A stretch of DNA of 64,000 bases, taken from assembly GCA_030770535.1 (NCBI GenBank), contig JASVEC010000027.1, positions 496,001 through 560,000 on the forward strand, in the 5' to 3' direction. The notes below the pieces were generated by a model. That model did not search any database. It worked only from the letters and a program-made list of their open reading frames with translations, and was not told the DNA's origin. Of the stretch, positions 44,563 to 56,605 are shown one piece after another. The translations under genes were made by a program, and so were the position numbers. The stretch is from Batkoa obscura (taxonomy: Eukaryota; Entomophthoromycota; Entomophthoromycetes; Entomophthorales; Batkoaceae). The stretch's first letter is position 1. Each line of letters opens with the position of its first letter.

Positions 44563-45967
44563 TTAACATAAAGAGTCATCATCCGATTCAACAATTTCTT
44601 GTTTTTGTTTTTCATTAGATGCAATATCTCCTGGTTTAGGTTCATTAGAAGATAAGGTAGTAGTTGGCTGATCCTTAACAGGTAATTTAACAGTAGAAGT
44701 ACCAGGTAATTTTAATCGTTTAGCTACTTTTGCAATCTAAAAAAATTATATAATTTCATTTAATATATGAATGTTTTAATATATAAAATAGAAACTCACT
44801 TCATTATCTAGAAATAAAATGGCATTTTTATTTATACAGTTTAACCATTCTTCTTGATTACTATCTTCATAATAACATAATAAAGATTGAATTATTTCAT
44901 ATTCACTAGAGCCAATAAAACCATTTCTTCAAATAAGATAGGTTAATAAAGAGATTTATAAATAATAAAATTAATATTCAAACTTACTCATTATTACCCC
45001 AATCAATAATTTTTTTGCTAGCAATCGAATCACCATAAGCTAACCAAATAATAAATAAACTTAATATGATTTTATTGGATGTGGACGGGTTAGTCAAATT
45101 ATTAGTAATTTGTTTCATTTCTTTTAATACTTTATCTGCTTCAATCCAACTATTAAAAATAATAATTAGTTAATTAATTAGTTTAATAATATCAGGTAAA
45201 CTAATTCTTACTTCTTTTCTTTTATCAATAAACTTTGCCATTTTCGATAACTTTCAATACTGAATTTCCCTTTTTCTTCACTTACATAAGTTTCACAAGC
45301 TAATTTTAATAGCTCAATTGCTTTCTCTACTTCAATAGGTTCAAAAATCCTATTTATAAAAAAAAATCAATATCATTCCTGAAATAATACCACCCCACAT
45401 AAAACTTACTTTGCATATTTCTCTAATAATTGAGCTGCAATATCCATCGACCCAGATAATTTATAATAATCCGAACTAGTCATTAAATGCTTGTAAGCTA
45501 CTTCATAATCTTGTAAATTTAAAGCTAAGGAACTTGATTGTTCATAACATTTTCCAGCCATAAAATAACTAAACATTTAAAACAAGTTACAATTAGTATA
45601 ATTGAAAAATAAATGAATAAAAGTAATGAATTTACTTGTTGATTTCTAAATAATATTTACCCGCTAAATTATAAGTTTCTAGTGCTGGTTTGTTATATTT
45701 GATACTTTTATAACAATTGGCTATAAAAGGGCAAAATTAGTTTTGATTATTATGATATTATTTTTTGTTTAGTTCCATATAGCTTACCAGCTTGTTCATA
45801 ATATTGAGCTGCTATCGAATAATCGGGACTTGAAAACCAAGATTTTTTGGTACTAAAAGAGACATTACAAGTATTATTTAAGTCCAAAGTTATAAATTGA
45901 TATTAATTTACGATTTTTCTGCTTTTTTTAGAAAGTCTTGTGCTTCTTGAAGTTTACTGTCTTCCAT
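44563..45967 (-). CDS. Gamma-SNAP (NSF attachment protein)
   Basis: Eight exons: 45967-45912, 45852-45788, 45720-45636, 45568-45410, 45349-45212, 45149-44988, 44926-44800 and 44736-44563. All splice phases agree and give 321 aa. SNAPs load the NSF ATPase onto SNARE complexes for disassembly after membrane fusion; the gamma form also links to endosomes and mitochondria. The TPR-like helical hairpins are visible: AQDFLKKAEKS, SSPDYSIAAQYYEQAANCY, then PALETYNLAGKYY. DYEVAYKHLMTSSDYYKLSG and DIAAQLLEKYAK follow. The end resembles gamma rather than alpha SNAP, with an acidic ESDDDSL tail. Length fits (human about 312). The acceptor of intron 6 is AAG. Confidence 0.87.
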
Positions 45968-46365
45968 CGGATTTATTTTTTATTAAAAGAGTTCTTTGAT
46001 AAATAATGCGATGATATTATTTTTATTAATTTTTAAAACTCAATGCCTTTGATTTTTGCATAGTCACTGAATTTAATTTAAAGCTATTATGGAACTAAAT
46101 AAACTTGCCCAAAAAAGTTCCAAACTTTTAAAGATAAGATTCTTATTACATCACAATTATAATAAGAAAAAATCAATCTTTTACTTTACTTTGTTAAATA
46201 TTTTTTCTTGATATAACTGTGATGATAATAAAAAGTCGTGTAAATTAGTTGGAATCAACAATAAAAAATATGAGACAAATTTATAAAATGTAAATGATTC
46301 AAACTTTATTGCTACAATAAAATATACCTAAAGATATAATCAGTTACTAAAACCAGAAAAAAGGA
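45968..46365. other. Spacer between gamma-SNAP and 7-TM gene
   Basis: AT-rich, nothing recognised. Confidence 0.5.
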
Positions 46366-47193
46366 TTAATAATCCGAAAGCATCGAATACTTTGAGTAAC
46401 CTTTTATAAAGGTGAAACTCTTATTCTTAGTTCTCTTCAAGTTAGAAGCTGTTATAAATATAATAATAGGTTGAATAAAACCAGCTAAAGATTTAAGTAA
46501 TATACTAGAATAAGCGATATTGACACTTAAACTTGGTAAAATAGTCAAGTTAGATAATACAAACAAAAATAATAAGAGGTAAGAAGAGAATAACACAATC
46601 AATGGGGACAAAAAGTTAACTAAGAATAAAACTAAAGAGTAATCATGTTTTCTAAAACATTGGAATAAATAAAAAGTGAATGTTATAGTTGAGAGTATTA
46701 TGAACAAAATGTAGTAAGTGTATAGGTTTAAAACGACAACACCATCATCACTTAATTCAATTACTTGATTCATACTACACCATAAAATTATATTTTCTAT
46801 TAAACTGGATAGTAAAGCGACCATCAAAATGACCTTATAATGAGCGGAAGTAGCGGTTGTATAACTGTTTTTAAAATGAAAGAGTAGTACAAACAAATAT
46901 AATACATAATAACGTTCTATGATACATTGTAAAATTGAATTTGTATAATATAAAATTTGATTTAAATTATAAATGGAAATTATATGAGACAGGATATTAC
47001 TCAATTGATAAACTGTACTCATAACAATAATGGAATATATAGGTTGAATCTGTTCATTTCTTAATTTTTTATATTTTGGATTATTGTAAATAAATAAATA
47101 AACTAAGTTTAATAAGAGTGCTAATCCACTTATACCAATAGAACCATATTGAGTTAGAAGTAAATCGTTAGTGTCAGCATTATTGTCACTCAT
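46366..47193 (-). CDS. Seven-transmembrane receptor-like protein
   Basis: 275 aa, single exon, dominated by seven hydrophobic segments (approximately residues 15-36, 50-70, 80-103, 118-138, 155-175, 186-210 and 222-248). It has a short polar N-terminus and a basic C-terminal tail (KRTKNKSFTFIKGYSKYS). The layout is that of a G-protein-coupled receptor. The last segment contains AGFIQPIIIFITAS, comparable in place to the NPxxY region, but no family-defining motif is intact enough to assign a class. It could also be another small 7-TM family. Upstream DNA has no recognisable element beyond AT richness. Confidence 0.75.
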   Translation of the reverse strand: MSDNNADTNDLLLTQYGSIGISGLALLLNLVYLFIYNNPKYKKLRNEQIQPIYSIIVMSTVYQLSNILSHIISIYNLNQILYYTNSILQCIIERYYVLYLFVLLFHFKNSYTTATSAHYKVILMVALLSSLIENIILWCSMNQVIELSDDGVVVLNLYTYYILFIILSTITFTFYLFQCFRKHDYSLVLFLVNFLSPLIVLFSSYLLLFLFVLSNLTILPSLSVNIAYSSILLKSLAGFIQPIIIFITASNLKRTKNKSFTFIKGYSKYSMLSDY

Positions 47194-48618
47194 TATTATT
47201 ATTATAGAATATGTTAAATTCTGTTTACCTACTCTTATTTATACTTTTTTTAATGCTACTACTGTTTAACTTCCAAACTAAGAATGTGGCAAAGCAAACA
47301 AAATGTATAATAATTCTCAAGCTTGATTTAAATTAATAAAAAAAGGATGATCATTTAAATTTCTTATATCGTTCATTTTATATCATTACTTTTATTTGAA
47401 TAAAAACGATATCAAGTGCTCAAGTTTTTTTAATAAAGTACCATTTTTAATTCATTTCTTTTTTCATCTAGTTACCCTTCCCACTTTATCTTTTAATAAA
47501 TTCTAGTTGCTTCAATCAATTTACTAATTTTGTGTTCCCGTTTTCTATCAAATAAGTGTTTGAATTTGAGATGCTTATTGTACCAGTTTATGCTAATTCC
47601 TACATGATTTAATTTTTGATAATCACCTTTGCATAACTTTTTGCCTGTAACATTGGGTATAATCCTTTGCACATGAAATATTTAAAATTATTAAATAGTT
47701 ATTTAACACTACTCTGACATCAGATGAACCTTTTCTTAATAATTGACGCTATAATCTGGATTATTCAACGTTATTTTATCTTAACTAGAACCATATCTCA
47801 TTAGCTTTTTCAATAACAGCATCAGCTAATGATCAGAAAGTATTCGTAGCCAAAAAGTATTTCATAGTGTCATTCAGATTTTCTTATTCTGAAGCTGATA
47901 AAACCCCTTTAAGTCCTTTCTTTGGCTCAAGAGCCGCTAACTCTAACTCTTGCCTGCTTTTTTCACACCAATTTTTTATTTCATTGGCTATTAATTCTCA
48001 TATTCGTTACTTGTTTTTATAAGATAAATCATTGTTCTTATAGTCGCTAAAAGTGGGAAATGGATGGTTCAGATTTTTTGAGCAAATTTGCTTTTAAAAC
48101 TGCGCAAAAAATCATAAACTAGACAAACTTGGATAGATTTGCACTAGGACTTGTAAGCAAAAGCACCTTTTAATTCCATAATAAATTTTAATAAGGATTA
48201 GCACTAAATTAAAATTTATAAATGAAAGTTTATTAAAATAAAATACTTGAGTTGAAGCAAATTAAAAGTAAAATATTAGTATTTGTAATTCTGTTTAATT
48301 AATATTGTGTGAAAATTAATCAGTTAGAACTTTCATAACAAGTTTTATCAAATAGTATAAATTATGTTTATATTTAAATACAACAAAAAAAGTTTAGTTA
48401 TTTTTTATTAGTTATACAGTACAAACTTTTTACTGATTAGTGCTGAAATAAACTTAAAACGTTTATTTTCCTACTTTGATGACTATATTAAAGTAAAAAT
48501 TAGCAAAATTAATATTAAGATGTTTTTTTTTGAAACTTGTCTACTTTTTAGTCTAAAATCTAAATAAATTCCTAGTTTTTAGTATAAAAAATTTTAAACT
48601 TAATTTTTATCAAACTTG
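47194..48618. other. Gene-poor region with a decayed coding stretch
   Basis: On the minus strand, roughly 47460-48050 reads as protein-like pieces with many breaks (for example ANEIKNWCEKSRQELELA and LRKGSSDVRVVLNNYL). This is probably an old gene or transposon relic of unknown type. The rest is AT-rich. Confidence 0.35.
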
Positions 48619-48721
48619 ATGAGGATGTTTTTTTTGGTTTCATTATTTTTTCTATCTTCTAAGCGCCATTTGAGTGGAAAAATTGTTAGTAAAATCCTTA
48701 AATACAAAAATACATCCCCAT
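48619..48721 (-). mobile_element. ~100-bp MITE, family A
   Basis: ATGAGGATGTTTTTTTTGG at the left, AAGCGCCATTTGAGTGG in the core, ATACATCCCCAT at the right. It faces the next copy, 56 bp away, in opposite orientation. Confidence 0.8.
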
Positions 48722-48777
48722 ATATTATTTTTATTTAAACTTAATATAAGTTAAAATACATTGAACAAATATACTAT

Positions 48778-48879
48778 ATGGGGATGTATTTTTGTGTTAA
48801 GAATTTTACTAACAATCTTTCCGCTCAAATAGCGCTTAAAAAATGCAAAAAATAATGAAACCAAAAAAAACATCCCCAT
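48778..48879 (+). mobile_element. ~100-bp MITE, family A (near consensus)
   Basis: ATGGGGATGTATTTTTGTG at the left, CGCTCAAATAGCGCTTAAAA in the core, ACATCCCCAT at the right. One of the best preserved copies. Confidence 0.85.
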
Positions 48880-49107
48880 TGTGAAATATTGCTTTATCAG
48901 CTCTCGGATTAATTATAAGATAATAATCATTAAACTTGTTTACAAAACTAGTTGTAGTCTTGTAATTAATTTAACCGTGAGCCATGTATTATAATCAATC
49001 CAGAGTTCCTTGTTTTGATTTGTTGTGAGGATTTCTAACTTCATATTGCCAAGAATGATATCCTCTCATTTTGATATCCTCTCATTTTGATATCCGTGCT
49101 TGTTGGA

Positions 49108-49373
49108 GTATAAAAGAGATTCTTCAACATGATAACTCGAGGCTTTTTTAATTGGATTACTCCCTGATAACGTATCGTTAATAAAATCACTAAGTCTTTC
49201 TGACAACATCTTATATAGATTTTTCAGTAGTATCTTCTATTGTATTTGTTTTACATAATTCGTAGCTTACTACATACTATTTCTATTAAGTTAAGTCTAT
49301 CTTAGTTACATAAACTAAAACCCTTCAACTCAAGGCAAGTTAATTAAGCAAGAGTAGCTTTTAACTTCGACCA
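49108..49373 (-). repeat. Dispersed repeat C, copy 1
   Basis: The reverse complement matches 59786-60053. Both contain TTAACTTGCCTTGAGT, then TAACTAAGATAGACTTAA and ATGTTGTCAGAAAGA. A short frame MLSERLSDFINDTLSGSN (ATG at 49209, minus strand) corresponds to MLSERFSGFINGTISGSN in the other copy, so the element once coded. The family is not recognised. Confidence 0.6.
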
Positions 49374-50749
49374 CTAAGTATCAACTTTCACATAAGGGAT
49401 TCTGAATTGACTATTATGTTATAATCAATCATAGAGCTAATGAAGCGATGTTTCACACCATATATTATTATTATTTATAAATCTATTTTAGTTATTAAAA
49501 CTAAGAAAAGTTAATAATTAGTTGTAGTTTTAAATACTATATTAAATTTTATTATAAATTAGCATAAAATTAAATATAAAATTTCTTATTTAAGCTTATT
49601 AAAATAAAACTTTTTAACTTTGGAAATAAGTTGGTTACATTATTAAATAATATATTAAAATTTTATAGTTTTTTTAGTATATATTTTTTAAGTTTATCTA
49701 ATAAAAATTATTACATTTTGTTTGAATTTAAAATGATTAAAAAAGAGATTATACATTAATAATGCTTGATATTAAAATAAAGTTAAAAAATGATATTTCA
49801 GAACCTATTTTATATATTCATTATTTATAAATACTTTATAACTGATGTAGAAATTTTATAAAAAAAATAAAAAATGTGATTTCTCATTACACAACCTAAT
49901 GTAAAGCATCTAATCGTAACTTGATATTTATTTATTTATTTTTATATGCGGAAAGTTCAGTTTACTTTAAAAACTCTATAAAGTGCTAGAATAATGAGTA
50001 GGATCAAAAGGTTTGTTAGGGAAGAGGGACACCTTATGAAGTTGATCATGTGATCTTAATCAGTACATGATAACAGTCATATTTTTTGGGAGAGGATCTT
50101 GATCGATGGTAGGCATAAAGAAACTACATGTGTGATTATCTTTTTTTTCTCTGCAATGTTGGTATGAAAAGTTAGGAAAGCGTAGATTTATCGCATAACT
50201 TGCTCAGGTTGTAATAAATTATCCATGTTACATAAGCAACTAATGAGCTAGAATAAAGCCATGCTAGGCTAGGAAAAATAGTATATATAAAATCAAAAAT
50301 CAAAGACTGATCCTCTTTGTAAAAGTAGTTTAATTCGTGATTAAAACCAAAAGTACACTGTTACCATAAAAGCTGTATTTCAAAACATATCAATTTGTCC
50401 TTAATAGACTCACTTCCTTATAAACTGAAAAGTCATTTGGGCGAGATAAGAGGGTTGGAATAGCGCACTTTATGAGGGAGTATTAGGCTTTTTCTGGCAC
50501 TCTCTAAAGCATAGTTTATTATTTGAAGCTAAGTTGTTATAAATTATTATAAAATTTAACTATTTTATAAATTAGTTACTATAATTTAAATGTTTTAAAT
50601 GTGACTCAAACGCAATAAAGCATTCATATACAAGCCAGTATTGAATTCTTTCATAAAAAGCAACAATAGCTATTAAAACAGCGACTTGGTTTTACATAAA
50701 TATGTATTTGTAATTTTTGGAATTCAAAAAGCATTTCTAGATAAAAAAT
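49374..50749. other. AT-rich, gene-poor
   Basis: A GC-richer patch at about 49995-50230 has no supportable frame. 49410-49460 resembles 60074-60125 in direct orientation and so is a detached piece of repeat C. Confidence 0.45.
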
Positions 50750-50854
50750 ATGGAGGAGGTTTTTTTTTATTTCATCACTTTTTCCATTTTTCAAGCACTA
50801 TTTGAGTAGAATAATTGTTAGTAAAATTCTTAAACAAAAAAATACATCCCTGTA
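50750..50854 (-). mobile_element. ~100-bp MITE, family A (diverged)
   Basis: ATGGAGGAGGTTTTTTTTT at the left, AAGCACTATTTGAGTAG in the core, ATACATCCCTGTAT at the right. Confidence 0.7.
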
Positions 50855-51079
50855 TCATTTTAGTTAATTATCAGTTATTTTGATTTTAATAGCATTTTAC
50901 AAATATTTTATAAAAGTGAATTTTCATTTTATTTATCAACAATGATCTAAAAAAAATGCACAGTTTGCATTTCTAAGCTAAAGTATAAAATACATTATCT
51001 TATAAAAAGTTATTTATTACTGTGAATCGTGCTAAATAGAAATCTCGAATATCTTTAAGCTTAAACTTTTATTAAAAAA

Positions 51080-51772
51080 TTAGTGATAAGGGGTAGCGTT
51101 GTTATAACCATCGAATTTAGTACCAGCACCAATAATGCCAACTCCAGTAGATGAACCATAGTTATTGGAAGTACCAACAGATCCGGCTCCGTTGGAAATG
51201 ATTCCAACAGTGTTACCTGAATTAGCACCAGAGTATAATCCAAGAGATTGAGCGTAACTAATTCCAGATCCAGTGGCGCCAGAAGAGTTTAAGTAATTAC
51301 CTTGAGAGGCTTGGAAGCCGGTGGAACCACCAAAACCAGCGTTACCTATGGTGACACCTGAAGTAGATCCAGTACCAAAAGAACTGGCATTAGAACCATA
51401 ACCATTAGTACTTCCACTTCCAAAGCTAGATCCTACATTGACGAATCCAAAATTGCCAGTGGCACCAGAGATAGCATTGCTTCCTGATGAAAAAGCATTG
51501 CTATATTGATTAGCAGTACCACTTGCTACATTTGAGCTAGCACCGAAGGAAGCATATGGTCCTGAACCAATTCCTGCTGTAGTTCCGAAGTTTGAAGTAG
51601 AACCACTTCCAGCTGCTGAACCGAAAGACGAACTTACAGAAGCACTTCCGCCATTGGTAATCCCCCCAATAGCACCTGAGCCACTAACTTGAGATAGTGA
51701 ATTGTTTGGTACTGGAACGGCAAGGATGGAAGCCAAAGCTAAAGCAATCATGAAAGGAACGAATTTTACCAT
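51080..51772 (-). CDS. Secreted Gly/Ser/Asn-rich low-complexity protein
   Basis: 230 aa, single exon. The N-terminus MVKFVPFMIALALASILAVP is a signal peptide. The rest is built almost only of Gly, Ser, Asn, Ala, Thr, Phe and Tyr, with irregular repeats such as SFGSAAGSGSTSNFGTTAG and VGSSFGSGSTNGYGSNAS. There are no cysteines, no GPI-anchor-like hydrophobic C-terminus and few charges. This resembles extracellular matrix, adhesive or wall-coating proteins (inference); spore or conidial surface is one possibility. The coding DNA is clearly GC-richer than its surroundings. A TATAAAA lies at 51867-51873 (minus strand), about 95 nt upstream. Confidence 0.82.
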   Translation of the reverse strand: MVKFVPFMIALALASILAVPVPNNSLSQVSGSGAIGGITNGGSASVSSSFGSAAGSGSTSNFGTTAGIGSGPYASFGASSNVASGTANQYSNAFSSGSNAISGATGNFGFVNVGSSFGSGSTNGYGSNASSFGTGSTSGVTIGNAGFGGSTGFQASQGNYLNSSGATGSGISYAQSLGLYSGANSGNTVGIISNGAGSVGTSNNYGSSTGVGIIGAGTKFDGYNNATPYH

Positions 51773-51866
51773 TCTGTGAATTAGTGTATGTTAATAAATT
51801 AATAAATTAATAAATTGATGATTATTATTTGAATTTTTTAATTAATTCATGTACTGTTATCGATGT

Positions 51867-51873
51867 TTTTATA
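51867..51873 (-). promoter_or_regulatory. TATA box of the Gly/Ser-rich protein gene
   Basis: TATAAAA on the minus strand about 95 nt before the ATG at 51772. Confidence 0.5.
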
Positions 51874-53540
51874 GTATTAATTTTAATATCTAGATTCTAG
51901 TTTTTAGTTTAAGGTAAACACTAGTAAAAACATACCCCTAGTTAATTTCTGCTTAAACAACTGTTGAAGCCTTTAAAATACAGCTGTTGCAACTCTTTTG
52001 TGGCTTTTTTGACGGTAATTTTTATTAAGTTATCTAAATATACTTTTTAATAGCCTGGTTCTAATATTTTAGCTAAGTGTATATTTTTTTTGTTAAATGA
52101 ACAGTTAGTTAAGTCACAAAAGAGTTGTAATAACCATAAATGTAAGTTTTAAATATTAGTTGAAATTTACTTTTGGATTTGAACTTTTGTAGTAATTTTA
52201 AACCGTTTCAAAGAAAATACTTGAAATTTTAAAACCCAATTATTAGAATAGTTAAATTAAATACGTAAAAGGAAATAGACTAATGATTTTATAAACCATT
52301 TTATTATCATTACGGCTCTATTTAACTTTATTATGATTTTGTTTTATGTTATTTAGATTTTTTTAAATGGAATTCTTTTATATTATATGAGCTGATGCTT
52401 CGTAAGTAAGCTTTTAAGTTGTAATGTTTTGTATTTGAACCTTTCGTTTTTCTCAAAATTTAAAGCTGAGCTTGAGGCATATAAATTTAATTTTACCTTT
52501 ATAGTATACTTAAACTTCCTTAATGATCCTGCTTTTAGTATTTCTTCTAATTTGTATTAACGAATTGAGGTGCTAAAGTACAATAAGTTCGGATCCAAAG
52601 AATAGTGTGAAATTCTGTGTAGATTTGATGTGTATTAAGCTTATTTCTATGGATTATTTTATTAAAGATCAAGAATAAGAGCCCATGTATAAAAATCCCA
52701 TGACTTTAAAAACATGGTAGTTGAATTCTTATAAAAAAGTTGAAGGAAACTAAATAGCAAAAGTAGTTTGTATTAGGGCAACTATCAATTATTCCGCATA
52801 TGCAACAATCAATATAAAACTGTAATATTTTACCTTAAGTCTGTCTATTTGAGAATAAATTGGTATATTATAAAGTGTATATAAAATGTTGATATATAAG
52901 AGTATGATAATTTGCCAAAAGTAAAAATAGTGTATTTTGTACAATATTTAACCATCCAAGTACAACTTAGATATAAAATGCTATGAACGGAATGTTAACA
53001 AGTGGATTTGGGAATATTAAAGACTAAACCTAAACAATGTTTAAGTTTAAAATAAAAAATTAATCTACAAAAGAACAATGAAACATTTCCACGGCGCTTA
53101 TTTGTGACATACTTACGATAATAACTTAAAGAAAGCAATACTATTATATTTGTTGGAAAACAGCTGTTTTAGAATATCAGATTGCATGTGTATGATTGTC
53201 CCTTATTCAAATATACCTTCATTATCTAATACATATATACTTTTTGCTTAATGAAAGATATATGTTTATATATTTGAATAATCGTAATCATATAAAAGCA
53301 TAAAAACGAGTCAAAACCAAAATCAAACCTTTTTATTTTTTTAATAATGTTCGTTAGATCTTATTATTTGAATTATTATTTATACTATCCATGGAAACAG
53401 CACCTCCGTTTCTCTTATTGTTTTATATCTATACTATTCTTATATATTAATTCACAAAAACAAACTAAAGAAAATTAAAAACAAAACACAAACTTTAAAA
53501 CAGTGGCAAGGATAAAAAAGGTATAGATTTTCATAAAAGT
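51874..53540. other. AT-rich, gene-poor
   Basis: No gene, MITE or clear repeat recognised. Confidence 0.5.
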
Positions 53541-54520
53541 AGAAAAATGTTCTAATAAATATTGTCGGATGTTTTGCAAAAAATAACTATTACTTTCTCT
53601 TTTTATAGTCATTATGTCGGAAAAAGTTGAAGATAAATTCGACAAGCTTGTTTGCTATCAATTAATAACTTATTATTCATGATCACTACCAATATGCTTT
53701 CATCTATTTTTTGATTAAATTCGTGAGTTTCACCAAAGTATTGCTTTGATAACTTCGCATAATTATTAAACGTATTTATAATTACTTGTCAAATTGAATA
53801 TGAGAGGAGAATACGAAACATCATATGTAGAAAGGATAGGGGCCTTCTTGCCATTTTTTAGTCATTTAAGAGTATCACTTACATTGTTTTTGTTTAATTT
53901 TCACGACTATAATAACTTTAGATGATTGCTATGATTCTTCATGTCACACTCAGGAAAGTTTGTCAATGAAACGTTTTTATTATATGTTCCTAAATATATA
54001 TCAATACTCTCTTTTAAAGAAACTTACTCTTTGACATTTCAACGCATTTTTTATCAGATCTTCTTTTTTGTATTGACGTCAATTTGATATTGAATATGTC
54101 TGTTTTCTCCAACTTCTATATACTAAAAACGTGTAAACTATAAGCTTGGGAGACATATGACACTAACAAAACTCTTTACTGTTATTTAACTCAATATAAC
54201 TATTATTTAATACCTGTGCTCCAACGATAGTGCCCATATCTTTATGCCTTTCATTTACTAAATTTTCAATCCACCTTCACACCATTTATTTATCTCTGTA
54301 TTTACTTTGAACGTTATAGGTTATCCAAACCGTAGTTTAAAATAGCTTACCTTTGTAATTTTCGGGTTAATGGCTTGGAAGGTAGGTATGATATTGTTTG
54401 GTTATGTATATACTTAAACTATGGGAGCTATCATGTTAATTAATTTATCACACCTTTGGCTTTTTGAGCTTCATATCAGATCTCTTTTTATTTTAATATT
54501 TATTCATAGTTTTCCCAATT
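53541..54520 (-). pseudogene. Decayed protein-coding relic of unknown family
   Basis: Minus-strand pieces look protein-like but sit in changing frames with many stops: TEINKWCEGGLK, VSLKESIDIYLGTYNKNVSL, then LKWLKNGKKAPILSTYDVSY. FGETHEFNQKIDESILVVIM follows. Order and orientation are consistent over nearly 1 kb, which argues for one old gene rather than chance. I do not recognise the family. Residues like KWLKNGKKAPILSTYD hint at an enzyme, but no catalytic motif can be named. Confidence 0.4.
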
Positions 54521-56605
54521 CCACCGTTGGATAAAAAAGGAAAAAAAGAGAAAAGACATCCTTATATTTTTTATATTTAAATTTATATAAACGAGAGGAG
54601 ATTAGTGTTATTGATTTTCTTACAAATTAACAAATTGAATTACAAAGATAACTAATTACATTAAATTGTTTTTAACTAATTACAGCTTATATTGTAGATG
54701 GATTATAGCTTAAAGCCCATTGTTTATTACAGAAATATTATAAATAACAATGCAAATTAATATTAATTGTTTATTGACTATCAGGTATGAAGAAACTGTT
54801 TATATTTGAGTAACATTTACAGCTAAAAGAACTTTAATTATAAGAATATCATATTATTTAGAAAACGACTATCAAAAGAGTTATAATTTTTTACAAATAT
54901 TATAGTTTTATCTACGGAATTTAAAGGTGGTGCAAATCATTTTCCACCATATATTCAACTTTGATTTTAAATATTTTCATCAAAAGTCGTTCAAAATAAG
55001 CTTGGTATAGTACAACAAATAGTTTGAAATTTAAAATTTGACACTTTATAAGATTAAAGAACTTAGTAAATATTTACCGAGTCACTATAAAGAAAAAGAA
55101 AAAATATAAATAAGCTAAAGCGGATAGATAAGATTAACCGATAAATGGGCTTTAATGTATATAAGTAAATTTTAATTGGCTATTTAATCCAGCCTATTTA
55201 GGTATGAACAAAATTAATTTAAATTAAAGAATTAATGGCGACATCACAACAACTTAAGTAAAAAATCTATATTTGGACCTATGTTATTGCACCATCAATA
55301 CTGTTCATGTTCCTTACATTATCCACTTAAATCGAATTAATTGTTATTTATTTATATATTGGGATTAAAATTTAAAAATTATTGGTGTGGATATTCTTTA
55401 TAATAATTATGATAAATTTCGAGTTTTAAGTATGCTATACAGTGTCATAATTATATTAAGTATGAAACAATTTGGAATGTAAAAATAGAATGTAAAAACT
55501 AGGACATAAAATAAATATAATTTGATAGAAAAGCATGTTTATTTTTAAAAACCATAAAGATCTTGAATAAATTTCCCATAAACCTCCGATCCCCCTATGC
55601 AAAGTCAATATACACTATATTTTACTATACTTTAATCACCGTGGTACGGGATAGCTATATACTATTTTATAAAAATCCTATGTTTTAAGTTAATTATTAT
55701 ATTTTAATAAATATAAATATAGATATAAATATAAATATAGATATAAATATAAATATAGATATAAATGTTTATGATGACATCTTAAATTTTTTATATCTCA
55801 AGTTTAAATTATCTTAAATATATGTAGTACAATTTTATTAACGATTGTAATATCATTTTATTTTTCAACATAACCATATACAATACAACAATACAACAAT
55901 ACAACAGTACAAACTTAATATAAATACATCCTTCCTTAAAGGTTGTATACATAAATGAATCAAGACTTCATAAGCTATTCGTAGCGGGTCCTATTTTATA
56001 TAAGATGATACCACGTAGCACCTCCGTCTTTAAATTATATTTAATGCCCATGTAAGTTAGAAAGACCTGATATCTATGCCCAATATATAAAAAACAACAT
56101 AGTATATGTAGATACCAAATGATTAAGCTTACCTTTTAAATCTATCACACTGAAATAATATACATATAATATACAGAAGGGCTTATTGTAAAGATCGATT
56201 TTAATAGACATCATAAAATCCTACTTACTTAGCTAATTGTACATATATGTTTAGATTTAAAAACATTTTACATAATTCACATAGCATTATTATCTAGAAG
56301 TAATAAGACAAATTTAGAAATAAATGACAATTGAATACGCTAATTCAATCATTAAGACAGCAATGAAACCTAGAAGAGGTAGAGAAAAAATTAAGGAGTA
56401 TACGAATTATGAGGTATAAGAGACAAATAATAAAAAAAGGTTTAAATAGTAAAATAAGATCCCGAGAACAATTAAAAACAATAACTTTTGTATTATATTT
56501 GACATCAATTGAAAGAAGATAAGTTAATTATAACGCTAGAATAATCCAGCTATAAAATCAACTTATTTGTTTTTAATTCCAATCGGAAACAATAAGCTTC
56601 TAAAG
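54521..56605. other. AT-rich, gene-poor
   Basis: Apart from the tandem repeats listed separately (55709-55766) and a short ACAATACAAC repetition at about 55881-55914, nothing was recognised. Confidence 0.5.
55709..55766. repeat. 18-bp tandem repeat, about three units
   Basis: The unit ATAAATATAGATATAAAT repeats about three times without visible change; simple AT satellite. Confidence 0.8.
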
